A DNA stretch of 15,455 nt from Chloroflexota bacterium (GTDB taxonomy: Bacteria; Chloroflexota; UBA6077; CF-72), in assembly GCA_019242065.1 (NCBI GenBank), contig JAFAWJ010000430.1:1-15455 (forward strand), in the 5' to 3' direction. Of this stretch, positions 1-6,593 are shown in pieces. The notes beneath the pieces are model-generated. The model saw nothing but the letters and a program-made list of their open reading frames with translations. It had not been told where the DNA came from and did no database searches. A program made the translations under genes and the position numbers. Position 1 is the first letter of the stretch, and each line of letters begins with the position of its first letter.

Positions 1-323
1 AGCCAGTTGAAGAACCAGATGAACGCCGTCCAGGCCCAGATGACCAGCAACAGGAGGGCGGCAATGGCGATGCCGGCGCCAATGCCGATGCGCTTGGCTT
101 CGCCGAGCGCCTTGTCGCGGGCTTCGCCGATCTCCAGCTTGGCCAGCTCAATTTGCCGGTCGGCCAGATCGGACACGTCGTTGAGCATCCGACCGACAAG
201 CTCCGGCAGCGTTGCCTGCGGCAGCGGCCCGCCGTGGGCCGGGTCAAGTGCTGCCTGGCCATTCGGCAGGCTGGGCGCCGTCGCGGGCGGGTCGGGACCA
301 CGCTCGGGCGGTGTAAGCGTCAT
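1..323 (-). CDS. Phage-holin-superfamily III / YqjE-like membrane protein, 3' part outside window
   Basis: Translation from ATG at 323 gives 107 residues before the window edge. A Pro/Ala-rich, probably disordered start (residues 1-38) is followed by an amphipathic charged helix (about 40-78, ELVGRMLNDVSDLADRQIEL then KLEIGEARDKALGEA) and a hydrophobic segment from about 79 to the edge, rich in Ala, Ile, Leu and Trp. That order is typical of the YqjE/'holin superfamily III' (DUF1469) proteins, which usually have two membrane helices and about 120-150 residues; the second helix would lie beyond the edge. Despite the name, these are chromosomal inner-membrane proteins of unknown role, not prophage lysis genes. 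The start ATG overlaps the coaD stop as ATGA, so the gene is probably co-transcribed and translationally coupled with coaD. The family call is by pattern recognition. Confidence 0.75.
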   Translation of the reverse strand, partial: MTLTPPERGPDPPATAPSLPNGQAALDPAHGGPLPQATLPELVGRMLNDVSDLADRQIELAKLEIGEARDKALGEAKRIGIGAGIAIAALLLLVIWAWTAFIWFFNW

Positions 324-853
324 TTGCTTAGTTTATCGGTGTCGATGGGGGCGAATCGTCGCCGCAGGGCGTCTTCGACGGGGGGTGGCACCGCGCCCGG
401 CACCACCATACGCCCCAGCGTAGCGGCTTCGCGCACGAACGTGCTCGAGAGCCACACATTTTTAGCGCCCGTCACCAGTAGCACGGTGGGCAGGTTAGGC
501 GACAACCGCTCGTTCATGAAGGCAAGCGCGAACTCAGCATCGGCATCCGCATATGGACGCATGCCGCGTACCAGGGCACACGCGCCCAGGCTTTCGGCGT
601 ACGGGGCGGTCAGGCCGGCATACGCCGTCACTCGAACGCACGCGCGGATCTCGGGCGAGAGCGAATCTTCGAGCATGCCCACGCGTTCTTCGGGCGAGAA
701 CAGCGCGCTCGACTTGTTCGGGTTGAAGCCGACGACCACCACAAGTTCGTCAAAGATGTGCAGGGCCGTTTCGATGATCTCCATGTGCGCCATCGTCGGC
801 GGATCGAATACGCCGGCGTAGACGGCCATCCGCGGCGGACGCGCAGGACGCAC
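320..853 (-). CDS. coaD: Pantetheine-phosphate adenylyltransferase (PPAT)
   Basis: Transfers AMP from ATP to 4'-phosphopantetheine to give dephospho-CoA, the penultimate step of coenzyme A synthesis, in the cytosol. The nucleotidyltransferase signature is near the N-terminus (GVFDPPTMAH), followed by a phosphopantetheine-binding Lys in NPNK and the FSPEERV motif, then RGMRPYADADAEF with the two Arg residues equivalent to E. coli Arg88 and Arg91, and a C-terminal LSSTFVRE matching the usual ISSSLVKE. The canonical TxGH is TMAH here, with Ala for Gly. The longest frame starts at GTG 853 (177 aa). ATG at 829 (169 aa, beginning MAVYAGVF) fits the family's usual length of about 160 better; neither start has a clear Shine-Dalgarno sequence. 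The stop overlaps the downstream membrane-protein start as ATGA. A G-quadruplex motif lies at 861-880, directly upstream. Confidence 0.93.
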   Translation of the reverse strand: MRPARPPRMAVYAGVFDPPTMAHMEIIETALHIFDELVVVVGFNPNKSSALFSPEERVGMLEDSLSPEIRACVRVTAYAGLTAPYAESLGACALVRGMRPYADADAEFALAFMNERLSPNLPTVLLVTGAKNVWLSSTFVREAATLGRMVVPGAVPPPVEDALRRRFAPIDTDKLSK

Positions 854-860
854 GCCGCCC

Positions 861-880
861 GGGGCGGGTGGGGCGGGGGG
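861..880 (+). promoter_or_regulatory. G-quadruplex motif upstream of coaD
   Basis: Four G-runs of 4, 3, 4 and 6 bases are separated by single-base loops C, T and C on the plus strand. Runs of at least three G with one-base loops form the most stable class of parallel quadruplexes. The motif sits 8 bp before the GTG start of coaD (32 bp before its ATG), on the template strand for coaD; the coaD transcript would carry the complementary C-rich stretch. It lies inside the 214 bp divergent gap between coaD and the ABC operon. Any regulatory effect is inference. Confidence 0.6.
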
Positions 881-937
881 TTGATCGGTCAGGACGGGAG
901 CCCTCCGTGTTTAACGCTACTCTTATCCAGGCGTTCG

Positions 938-967
938 TTGCCCAACTCTGAAAGGCAAACCTATACT
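938..967 (+). promoter_or_regulatory. Candidate sigma-70-type promoter of the ABC operon
   Basis: TTGCCC at 938-943 and TATACT at 962-967 are separated by 18 bp, a fair match to TTGACA-N17-TATAAT in otherwise GC-rich DNA. Transcription would begin near 974, leaving a leader of about 95 nt before the GTG start at 1068. It is the only good -35/-10 pair I found by eye in this divergent gap; no equally good promoter was seen in the coaD direction. Confidence 0.4.
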
Positions 968-1067
968 CCCCGCCGCGAACAGCGGAGCCTGAAGCCGGAG
1001 CATAAGACGAGATTCACGCGAACATGCATTCTTGCACTGACATAGCTCAAACCGTGGGTGGCGCGGC

Positions 1068-2030
1068 GTGATTCGCGTCGAACACCTGACCAAGAATTAC
1101 GGCCCGCGAGTCGCGGTCGCCGATGTGACCTTTGACGTCGACAAGGGCGAAGTCCTGGGCTTTCTGGGCCCCAACGGCGCGGGCAAGACGACCACGATGC
1201 GTATTCTGACTGGCTATTTGCCGCCATCCGGCGGCCGAGCCGAAGTCGCCGGTTTCGACGTCGCGACCCAGTCGCTGCAAGCGCGTGCCAACATCGGCTA
1301 CTTGCCCGAAACCGTGCCGCTGTATCCCGATATGAGCGTGCGCTCATATCTCGACTTCATGGGCAAGATAAAGGGCGCCAAAGACCGCCGTCGCCAGGTT
1401 GATCGCGCTATGGAAAAAGCGCGCATCGCGCATCGCGCCGGTGACCAGATCGGCAAGCTTTCCAAAGGTCTGCGTCAGCGCGTCGGATTGGCTCAGGCAC
1501 TGCTCGGCGATCCACCGGTCCTGATCCTCGACGAGCCGACCAGCGGCCTTGATCCACGCCAGATCATCGAGACCCGCAACCTGATCAAATCATTGGGCGG
1601 CGAACACACGGTCATCCTCAGCACGCACATCCTGCCCGAAGTGGCCGCCACCTGCTCGCGCATCGTGATCATCTCCAACGGCCGCGTCGTGGCCGAGGAC
1701 ACGCCCGAGAACCTGGATCGACGGCTCAAGGGCGCCGAGAGTATCGCCGTCACCGTGCGCGGCCCGCGTGAGCAGGTCAGCCGCGCGCTGAAGGGCGTGC
1801 CGCGGGTGCTCAGCGTCGAAACAGACGGCAACGATGGACGACCGGCCAACGGGTTGGCCTCGTTCACTGTCCAGAGTGAAGTGGGCGCCGATATTCGCGA
1901 AGCGCTGGCCAGAGCGGTCGTCTCGGGTGGATTCGGGCTGATGGAGCTGCGTCCAGCGCACCTGAGCCTGGAGGAGATCTTTCTGCAGCTCACGACCACT
2001 GATGCCCCATCGGCCGAGGTGGCCGCATGA
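1068..2030 (+). CDS. ABC transporter ATP-binding protein, GldA-like
   Basis: A 320-residue ATPase that would energise the permease encoded next. It shows Walker A GPNGAGKTT (34-42), IGYLPE in the Q-loop region with Glu81 where many ABC proteins have Gln (common in GldA/ABC-2 exporters), signature LSKGLRQRVGLAQAL (131-145), Walker B VLILDEP (151-157), D-loop SGLD, and switch His187 in STH. A C-terminal extension (about 220-320) matches the extra domain of gliding/ABC-2 ATPases. The start is GTG at 1068, because the first beta strand MIRVEHLTKNYG begins there; no clear Shine-Dalgarno sequence precedes it. The stop overlaps the permease start as ATGA, indicating coupling. A 22 bp palindrome lies within codons 88-95. 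Cargo cannot be read from the sequence. Confidence 0.93.
   Translation: MIRVEHLTKNYGPRVAVADVTFDVDKGEVLGFLGPNGAGKTTTMRILTGYLPPSGGRAEVAGFDVATQSLQARANIGYLPETVPLYPDMSVRSYLDFMGKIKGAKDRRRQVDRAMEKARIAHRAGDQIGKLSKGLRQRVGLAQALLGDPPVLILDEPTSGLDPRQIIETRNLIKSLGGEHTVILSTHILPEVAATCSRIVIISNGRVVAEDTPENLDRRLKGAESIAVTVRGPREQVSRALKGVPRVLSVETDGNDGRPANGLASFTVQSEVGADIREALARAVVSGGFGLMELRPAHLSLEEIFLQLTTTDAPSAEVAA
1329..1350. repeat. Perfect 10-bp-arm palindrome inside the ABC ATPase gene
   Basis: Arm GATATGAGCG (1329-1338) and arm CGCTCATATC (1341-1350) are exact reverse complements around a 2-base centre TG. The element lies within the codons for DMSVRSYL of the ATPase. In RNA it could fold with an 8- to 9-bp stem and a 4- to 6-base loop. 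It is not followed by a T-tract, so it does not look like an intrinsic terminator. Confidence 0.6.
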
Positions 2031-2737
2031 AAAACCTCTGGGCAGTCGCCCAGCGAGAGCTGCGCAGCTACTTCCTGTCGCCGCTGGCGTATGTGGTCAT
2101 CGCCCTGTTTCTGGCCCTGTCGGGCTATTTGTTTGCACTGATTCTGGCCAACGGCCGCACCGCGTCGCTACAGGGCCTGGTGCAGAACGTGAGCGTCCTG
2201 TACCTGTTTATCGTGCCCGCGATCAGCATGCGATTGCTGGCCGAAGAGCAGCGCACGGGCACGATTGAGCTGCTGCTGACTAACCCCGTCCAGGAGTGGG
2301 AGATCGTCACCGGCAAGTTCCTGGCGTCAGTCTTGCTGGTTGTGGTCATGCTCGGCCTGACGCTGTTGTACCCGCTGTTCCTGTACATCTTTGGTACCCC
2401 CGATACCGGGCCGATCATTACGGGGTATCTCGGCATTCTGTTGCAGGCCGCGGCGTTTCTGTCGATGGGTTTGTGGGCTTCGAGCTTGACGCAAAACCAG
2501 ATCGTCGCGGCGATCATTGCGTTCGCGCTCCTGCTCGTGTTGTGGCTCAGCGACAACCTCGGTCAGTTTCTGGGTGGCACGATCGGCTCGATCGTCAGCT
2601 ACACCAGCGTGATCAACCATTTTCAGTCGTTTCCGCAGGGCGTGATCCAGAGTAATGACGTCATTTATTACGTGACGTTGATCCTCGCTGGCATCGTGCT
2701 CAGTACGCTCTCGTTGCAGTCCAGGAGATACCGCTAA
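2027..2737 (+). CDS. ABC-2 type permease, GldF-like
   Basis: A 236-residue inner-membrane protein with six predicted helices, at about 21-41, 52-70, 98-121, 130-151, 158-176 and 211-229. The N-terminal VAQRELRSYFLSPLAYV and the loop LLAEEQRTGTIELLLTNP (70-87) are hallmarks of the ABC-2 permeases of the gliding/NosY group: the first is the interfacial helix before TM1, the second the coupling region after TM2. Its length fits GldF at about 240 residues. It starts within the stop of the ATPase gene (ATGA) and ends 3 bp before the next gene, so the three form one transcription unit. It would form a homodimer with the ATPase dimer. The substrate is unknown. Confidence 0.9.
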   Translation: MKNLWAVAQRELRSYFLSPLAYVVIALFLALSGYLFALILANGRTASLQGLVQNVSVLYLFIVPAISMRLLAEEQRTGTIELLLTNPVQEWEIVTGKFLASVLLVVVMLGLTLLYPLFLYIFGTPDTGPIITGYLGILLQAAAFLSMGLWASSLTQNQIVAAIIAFALLLVLWLSDNLGQFLGGTIGSIVSYTSVINHFQSFPQGVIQSNDVIYYVTLILAGIVLSTLSLQSRRYR

Positions 2738-2740
2738 GAC

Positions 2741-4330
2741 ATGGCTTCGCAAAACAATGGCTCGAGATCCGGGGGCGGTTTCTCTGTCGAGACAGTGCGC
2801 TTGCCGTTGGCCGCACTGGGCATCTTCGGCCTGCTCGCCGGCCTCGGCGCGTGGCTGGTCCAGGGCGAATTTGGCCTGCTGCCGCGCATCCTGATCGCCG
2901 CCGGCGTCCTGCTGCTGGGCATCTATGTTGCGCTCGACCCCGAAGACGTCTGGAGCAAGCTCACCGGCCGCGGCGCGCTGTACTCGGGCAACACGGTCGC
3001 GATCGCCGTTGCGGCGGTGGTCATCCTGGGCCTGTTCAACGTCCTCGGCTCGCGCTATCAGACCAAGGTTGATCTGACCGCCAACAAGCAGTTCACGCTG
3101 TCGGACGCCAGCATTCAGCTCGCGCAGTCGCTCCCGCAGCCGGTCCAGGTCACGGGTTGGCTCACGGCCAACGACTCGCGCAAGCAAGATTTTCAGACGC
3201 TGCTGAACGATTATCAGAGCCGCTCCGGCGGCAAGCTGACGTATTCGTTCAACGATCCAGAGGCCCATCCGGCCGACGCCGTGGCCGCCGGCATTACCTC
3301 GACCGGCACGATCGTCTATCAAATGGGCGACAAGAAGCAGACCAGTACCGGCACGACCGAACAGGACATCGACACGGCCCTGGTCAAGCTCGAACGGCCA
3401 CAGAAGACGCTGTACTTCACCACCGGCCACGGCGAGCGCTCGCTCGACGGCTTCGGCCCGCAGGACTACGGGACGATCAAGCAGAACCTGACCACCGACA
3501 ACTTCACCATCACCCCGCTCAACCTGGTGACGCAGCGCGCGGTGCCCGACGATGCCTCTGCTGTCGTGATCGCCGGGGCGACTGATCCATTCCTCCAGGA
3601 AGAGCTCGACGCGTTGTCGGCGTATGTCCAGGGCGGCGGCAAGTTGCTGGTCCTCATCGGCCCGAACTCCAAGACGGACCTGAGCAGCATCCTGCAGAAC
3701 TACCAGGTCGGCTTCAGCGGCAACGTCGTCGTCGATCCGGCCAAAAGCGTGCCGCAGGATCCGCGTGTGGTCGTCATCGACAGCTACGGGAACCATGAGA
3801 TCACGCAGAATTTGCGCGACCTGACGTTCTTCCCGCTGACGACCAACATCACGTATCCGAGCCCGGCCCCGAGCGGCGTGACCATTACGCCGCTGGCCGA
3901 GTCATCGAGCTCGAGTTGGGGCAATAGCGATCCGAATCAGATCCAGCAGCAGCCGTCGGACCCCAAGGGGCCGCTGGCGCTGGCGGTGGCCATCGACACG
4001 GGTACCACCAGCCCGAATAGCCAGACGACGCCTGGCGCGACGCCGACACCGCCCAATCCGGACGCCAACCGCATTGTCTTGTTTGGCTCGCCCGACCTGA
4101 TTTCGAACAACTCGCTGCAGCAGGTGCCTGGCAACTCGACGCTGTTCGAGAACTCTGTCAACTGGGTCGTCGAAGAGGACAACCTGATCAACGTGCGCGT
4201 GCCCGACTCGACACCTCGCACGTTGGTACTGACCAGCTCGCAGATGAATCTGATCGCGTACTCCAGCTTCTTGTTCCTGCCGCTGGCGGTGCTGGCGGCC
4301 GGCGCCGCGGTCTGGTGGACGCGTCGCTGA
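2741..4330 (+). CDS. GldG-like ABC-transporter-associated membrane protein
   Basis: This 529-residue protein has three N-terminal hydrophobic segments (about 21-40, 47-65, 84-103), a large domain that is probably extracytoplasmic, and one C-terminal helix (about 505-526) ending in WWTRR. Directly after the third helix comes DLTANKQFTLS (111-121), the conserved entry motif of GldG/ABC_transp_aux proteins; TTGHGE (about 228) and VIAGATDPF-x-EEL also fit that family. Ser/Gln-rich (about 387-405) and Thr/Pro-rich (about 417-440) low-complexity stretches interrupt the last third of the domain. AGGAG at 2723-2727 precedes the ATG by 13 nt. It follows the permease by 3 bp and probably forms part of the same complex. 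In Bacteroidota GldA-GldF-GldG are linked to gliding, but many non-gliding phyla carry the set, so motility should not be assumed. Confidence 0.88.
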   Translation: MASQNNGSRSGGGFSVETVRLPLAALGIFGLLAGLGAWLVQGEFGLLPRILIAAGVLLLGIYVALDPEDVWSKLTGRGALYSGNTVAIAVAAVVILGLFNVLGSRYQTKVDLTANKQFTLSDASIQLAQSLPQPVQVTGWLTANDSRKQDFQTLLNDYQSRSGGKLTYSFNDPEAHPADAVAAGITSTGTIVYQMGDKKQTSTGTTEQDIDTALVKLERPQKTLYFTTGHGERSLDGFGPQDYGTIKQNLTTDNFTITPLNLVTQRAVPDDASAVVIAGATDPFLQEELDALSAYVQGGGKLLVLIGPNSKTDLSSILQNYQVGFSGNVVVDPAKSVPQDPRVVVIDSYGNHEITQNLRDLTFFPLTTNITYPSPAPSGVTITPLAESSSSSWGNSDPNQIQQQPSDPKGPLALAVAIDTGTTSPNSQTTPGATPTPPNPDANRIVLFGSPDLISNNSLQQVPGNSTLFENSVNWVVEEDNLINVRVPDSTPRTLVLTSSQMNLIAYSSFLFLPLAVLAAGAAVWWTRR

Positions 4331-4366
4331 GACTGCCACAGAAATAGAGACTCCACAAGACTTCAG

Positions 4367-5008
4367 ATGAATTACCGCGTTACTCTCGGCTTCCTGGTCG
4401 CCGCGGCGGTGCTGGCTGTCCTGGTCGTCGGCCTCGACAAGTTCAATATCGGGCCAACGTCGACCGCGAATGCCAGTGCCACTTCCACCACGACGGCGGC
4501 GCAGGAGCCACAGATCTACTCCTTCGACGACTCGAAGGTCACGACATTCCAGTTGATGCAAAACGGCCAGACGGTGCAGGTCGACCGCCAGAACGGCATG
4601 TGGGTCGTGGACGGCTCAGGCGATCCAGCCAACCAGGTGTCGTTCACGAGTCTGGTGACGCGCCTGGCGCAGCTGAAGGCGACGCGCCAGGTGGATAACC
4701 CGGGCACAGACCTGTCACAGTACGGCCTCGACGCGCCCAAGGAATCGGCCGTTGCCACGCTCGACGACGGGACCAAGTACGAGCTCGACGTGGGTAGCAA
4801 GACGCCCGTACAGACCGGCATTTACGTCAAGAAGTCGGATGCACCCGACGTGTACGTGATTCCAGATCAATTCCAGACCGACCTCGAGCGCCTCGTCGCC
4901 GACCCGCGGCAGCCGCCGACGCCCACGCCCGGCCCGCCGCCCAGCACACCTGGCCCGAATTCTGGCCTCGGCCTGGGAACACCGCTGCCGACGCTCAGCT
5001 CCGACTAG
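4367..5008 (+). CDS. Membrane-anchored DUF4340 protein
   Basis: A 213-residue protein with one N-terminal hydrophobic helix (about 5-24) and a Ser/Thr/Ala linker (31-46), then one DUF4340-like domain: YSFDDSKVTTFQLMQNG, a MWVVDG strand, a helix containing SLVTRLAQLKATR, and the characteristic LSQYGLDAP (117-125) followed by LDVGSKTP and YVIPDQF. The tail (about 180-213) is Pro/Thr/Gly-rich. Most DUF4340 proteins contain more than one such unit, so this is a short form. The helix orients the domain outside the membrane. It lies 36 bp after the GldG-like gene, and DUF4340 genes commonly follow gldAFG-like genes, so it is probably an accessory of that complex. No convincing Shine-Dalgarno sequence is seen. 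The molecular function of DUF4340 is unknown. Confidence 0.85.
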   Translation: MNYRVTLGFLVAAAVLAVLVVGLDKFNIGPTSTANASATSTTTAAQEPQIYSFDDSKVTTFQLMQNGQTVQVDRQNGMWVVDGSGDPANQVSFTSLVTRLAQLKATRQVDNPGTDLSQYGLDAPKESAVATLDDGTKYELDVGSKTPVQTGIYVKKSDAPDVYVIPDQFQTDLERLVADPRQPPTPTPGPPPSTPGPNSGLGLGTPLPTLSSD

Positions 5009-5022
5009 GGGAGTCTTTTAGG

Positions 5023-5044
5023 GCGACGGGATCTCGACCGTCGC
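5023..5044 (+). terminator. Possible stem-loop after the ABC operon
   Basis: Arms GCGACGG (5023-5029) and CCGTCGC (5038-5044) are perfect reverse complements with an 8-base loop, 14 bp after the DUF4340 stop. A second small hairpin follows: CGCGG (5049-5053) and CCGCG (5059-5063), with TTTT at 5071-5074. The first stem lacks a T-tract, so intrinsic termination is only a possibility. Confidence 0.3.
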
Positions 5045-5070
5045 TCGACGCGGCTGTTCCGCGGAGAATG

Positions 5071-5099
5071 TTTTCGTCGCACTCGTCGTGCGCTACAGT
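5071..5099 (+). promoter_or_regulatory. Candidate promoter with dyad in the spacer, winged-helix gene
   Basis: TACAGT at 5094-5099 is a fair -10 box. The hexamer 17 bp upstream (TTTTCG, 5071-5076) is a poor -35. Between them lies a dyad with arms CGCAC (5078-5082) and GTGCG (5088-5092) and a 5-base centre. Such a position suits a repressor site, possibly for the regulator encoded downstream. The call is weak. Confidence 0.25.
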
Positions 5100-5164
5100 G
5101 GAACGCGGGTGGTCAGCGACGACCGCCCACTGTCCCAGGTCCTTCACGATGTTGTGAGGCATAC

Positions 5165-5587
5165 ATGCTCATCGCTTCGATGTCCGGTTCCGAACCAACC
5201 GAGTCAGATCCCGCCTTACTCGCCTTCGTCAAATGCCACATCACTTCGCTCGCCAAATGGGAGGTGCTCCGCGTTCTGGCGAGCCAGGACGGTGGCTGGA
5301 TCCCAGGTGACCAGCTAGTTCACCAGACCCACCGGCACGCGCAAGAGGTCGTGTTGGCGCTGACGGAGCTCATCTCCGACGGACTGGTCGAGTTGTTGGC
5401 CGCCACCACGCCGGACGACCAGGTTCGCTACCGGCTGACGCTGGACGAGCCGACCTCCGTGGTCTTGAAGCGCCTCATCGATTCCGCGACCCACAGTCAG
5501 GAGTTGCGCGCGATCATCGCCGCCCAACTGCAGCACCTGCGGCAGCAGACTCAGGACGAGCTCAGAGCGTCTATGGCAGCCGCCTGA
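5165..5587 (+). CDS. Small winged-helix DNA-binding protein
   Basis: The 140-residue product has a probable winged helix-turn-helix in residues about 17-95: a first helix ending ITSLAKWEVLRVLASQ, the segment WIPGDQLVHQTHRHAQEVVLALTELISDGLVEL resembling the two HTH helices with a short recognition turn, then a wing (DDQVRYRLT). The last 40 residues form a charged helix (LQHLRQQTQDELRASM) that could dimerise. This layout is seen in MarR/ArsR-like and PadR-like regulators; I cannot name the subfamily or ligand. GAGG at 5156-5159, 5 nt before ATG 5165, supports this start over the internal ATG at 5180. The gene overlaps the 3' end of queG convergently by 17 bp. It is more likely a separate transcript than part of the ABC operon, because of the 156 bp gap. 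Confidence 0.65.
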   Translation: MLIASMSGSEPTESDPALLAFVKCHITSLAKWEVLRVLASQDGGWIPGDQLVHQTHRHAQEVVLALTELISDGLVELLAATTPDDQVRYRLTLDEPTSVVLKRLIDSATHSQELRAIIAAQLQHLRQQTQDELRASMAAA

Positions 5588-6593
5588 GCGACCAGTCCGC
5601 CGCCTCGCGTACAACCGGCTCGGGGTCGGTTAGAGACGCGTCCTCGAGCGCCGAGCGGGCTCCGGGGCTGTCAGTCGAGCCCAGCGCCAGGGCCGCGTTC
5701 CGCACAAGGCCGCGACGTTTGGCGCGCTTGATTGGCGAGCCCCGGAACTGCGCGCTGAAACCCGCGTCATCCAGCTTCAGGACGTCGACGAGGTCCAGGC
5801 GCGTACCGTGACGCGGCTCGAACTCGGGCCAGCCGCGCGGTCGCGCGCGCGTCGAGGCGTTGTACGGGCACACCTCCTGGCAGATGTCGCAGCCGAAGAT
5901 CCACTCGCCAAGGTGGGGGCGTAGCTCGTCGGCGATCGGCCCGCGATGCTCGATGGTCAGATAGGCGATGCAGCGTTCGGCGGCGAGGTGATACGCGGCG
6001 TCGAGCGCGTCGGTCGGACACGCGTCGATGCACAGCCGACACGCGCCGCAATCTTTGACGACGGGCTGATCGAATTCGAGCTCGGCCGAGGTCAAGAGCG
6101 CACCGAGAAACACGAACGAGCCGATCGGCGTGAGCAAGTTGGTGTTTTTGCCGCGGAAGCCGAGCCCAGCGCGGATCGCCGCGTCGCGCTCGACGAGCGG
6201 TCCGTCGTCGACGAAAATGCGCGACCGAGCATCAGGGGCGGCGTGTTCGGCGAGCCAGTCGCCCAACTGGTGCAAGCGCGCCTTCATGGCGGCGTGATAG
6301 TCGCCGCCCCAGGCGTAGCGGGCGAGGCGTCCGCCCCGGCCAGCGGCGGGCTCCTCGGTACGGTACGAGACGCCGACGACCACCAGCGAGCGCGCCTCAG
6401 GCAACAGCTCCAGCGGACGTGTCGCCAGGTGAGCGCGAGCGGCCGTGAGCCACGCCATGTCGCCCTGATGCCCATCGTTCAGCCATCGGGTAATGTCGGT
6501 CTCTGCTTGAGAAAACGGCGCCGGCGAGGTGATGCCTACCAGGTGGAAGCCCAGCCCCAGGCCGAAACTCTTGAATTCCGAACTGAGCGACAC
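5571..6593 (-). CDS. queG: Epoxyqueuosine reductase
   Basis: Cobalamin- and iron-sulfur-dependent enzyme that reduces epoxyqueuosine to queuosine at position 34 of GUN-anticodon tRNAs. In a 340-residue product the DUF1730 domain spans about 1-165 (GDMAWL, residues 44-49; FVDDGPLVERDAA with the conserved Asp region near 129-137; GLGFRGKN, 143-150). Two [4Fe-4S] sites follow: C182, C185, C188, C192 (CGACRLCIDACP) and C208, C235, C238, C242 (CDICQEVCP). A C-terminal HEAT-like helical repeat includes KRAKRRGLVRNAALALG. The frame is open upstream into lepA, but homology begins at about residue 5, and GTG at 6593 overlaps the lepA stop as TAGTG. I therefore chose it, which implies translational coupling. 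No other queuosine genes are in the window. Confidence 0.95.
   Translation of the reverse strand: MSLSSEFKSFGLGLGFHLVGITSPAPFSQAETDITRWLNDGHQGDMAWLTAARAHLATRPLELLPEARSLVVVGVSYRTEEPAAGRGGRLARYAWGGDYHAAMKARLHQLGDWLAEHAAPDARSRIFVDDGPLVERDAAIRAGLGFRGKNTNLLTPIGSFVFLGALLTSAELEFDQPVVKDCGACRLCIDACPTDALDAAYHLAAERCIAYLTIEHRGPIADELRPHLGEWIFGCDICQEVCPYNASTRARPRGWPEFEPRHGTRLDLVDVLKLDDAGFSAQFRGSPIKRAKRRGLVRNAALALGSTDSPGARSALEDASLTDPEPVVREAADWSLRRLP

Noticed and set aside
1..323. Evidence of a prophage, from the holin-like gene
   Set aside because: Holin superfamily III proteins are widespread chromosomal membrane proteins, and no other phage gene is present.
2327..3796. A 489-codon open frame on the minus strand across the permease and GldG-like genes
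   Set aside because: It is antisense to two well-supported genes, has Arg/Asp/Gln-rich low-complexity composition typical of GC-rich shadow frames, and shows no recognisable domain.
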